Origin: an uncultured Lachnospiraceae bacterium
GTDB taxonomy: Bacteria > Bacillota > Clostridia > Lachnospirales > Lachnospiraceae
Assembly: GCA_902782625.1 (NCBI GenBank)
Contig: CACZNZ010000226.1
Span: 1-5,628 of the forward strand
DNA: 5,628 nt
Direction of reading: 5' to 3'
Made by a program: the position numbers and the translations under genes. Within the stretch, counting starts at the first letter, position 1, and every line of letters starts with the position of its first letter. The notes beneath the pieces are model-generated. The model had not been told where the DNA came from. It searched no databases and saw only the letters and a list, made by a program, of their open reading frames with translations. Positions 5,467 to 5,628 of the stretch are shown here, piece by piece.

Positions 5467-5628
5467 ATGATTATTACCTGGCTTGGTCATTCTTGTTTTA
5501 AAATTGATAAAGATGGATATATTGTCATATTTGATCCTTACGGGGACGGAACGGTTCCCGGGCTTTCTCCCGTGAGAGAGGAAGCGCACATGGTAATCTG
5601 CAGCCATGAACACGGAGATCATAATGGA
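5467..5628 (+). CDS. MBL-fold metallohydrolase, N-terminal part, runs off the right edge
   Basis: The first 54 codons are present and open to the window end. The protein begins MIITWLGHSCFKI, the typical first strands of UlaG-like metallo-beta-lactamase-fold hydrolases. FDPYGDG (22-28) follows, and then the metal-binding motif HEHGDH (47-52), which matches HxHxDH that binds two metal ions in this superfamily. The remaining metal ligands and the fold's second half are outside the window. Likely cytoplasmic, as no signal peptide is seen. AGGAG (5456-5460) lies six bases before the ATG and fixes the start. The substrate cannot be told; members include lactonases, phosphodiesterases and nucleases. 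It is divergent from the secreted-protein operon. Confidence 0.92.
   Translation, partial: MIITWLGHSCFKIDKDGYIVIFDPYGDGTVPGLSPVREEAHMVICSHEHGDHNG

Overview
The window looks like chromosomal DNA from a low-to-mid GC Firmicute, most likely a clostridium of the Lachnospiraceae type. The support is: strong AGGAGG-like ribosome binding sites, tight gene spacing, an MmcQ/YjbR-MGMT fusion protein, and secreted proteins that combine enzyme-like domains with fibronectin III, Ig-like (BIG_2) and lysine-rich C-terminal modules. There are no tRNA or rRNA genes, CRISPR arrays or insertion sequences.

Left part (1-1449): a DMT/EamA-type membrane transporter runs leftward out of the window. It is divergent from a two-gene rightward operon encoding a small CPFC glutaredoxin-like protein and a fusion of an MmcQ/YjbR domain to an O6-alkylguanine-DNA alkyltransferase domain. 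The alkyltransferase keeps its acceptor Cys, but the PCHR signature is PCYR. The 67-bp gap between the divergent genes can hold overlapping promoters.

Middle (1450-1952): a small gene appears broken. A well-placed ribosome binding site and ATG open a reading frame that stops after 24 codons. The continuation that resembles the same family lies in another frame, with the family's middle missing, and it carries an unusual cysteine-rich tail. A bidirectional terminator hairpin follows, shared with the convergent genes on the other strand.

Right part (1953-5263, minus strand): a two-gene operon of secreted proteins. The promoter-proximal gene encodes a 791-residue protein with a transglutaminase-like Cys-His-Asp core, a degenerate zinc-knuckle-like segment, a helical/coiled-coil region, a proline-rich linker, an FN3 domain and an Ig-like domain. 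The second gene encodes a 299-residue secreted protein with an NlpC/P60- or CHAP-like Cys-His-(Glu/Asn) pattern. The pair suggests a cell-surface or cell-wall modifying system of unknown substrate, and it is the part of the window most likely to hold undescribed biology.

Right edge (5467-5628): the start of an MBL-fold metallohydrolase, divergent from the secreted-protein operon across a 203-bp AT-rich intergenic region with promoter-like sequences and inverted repeats. All family assignments come from reading motifs and from memory; no database search was run.
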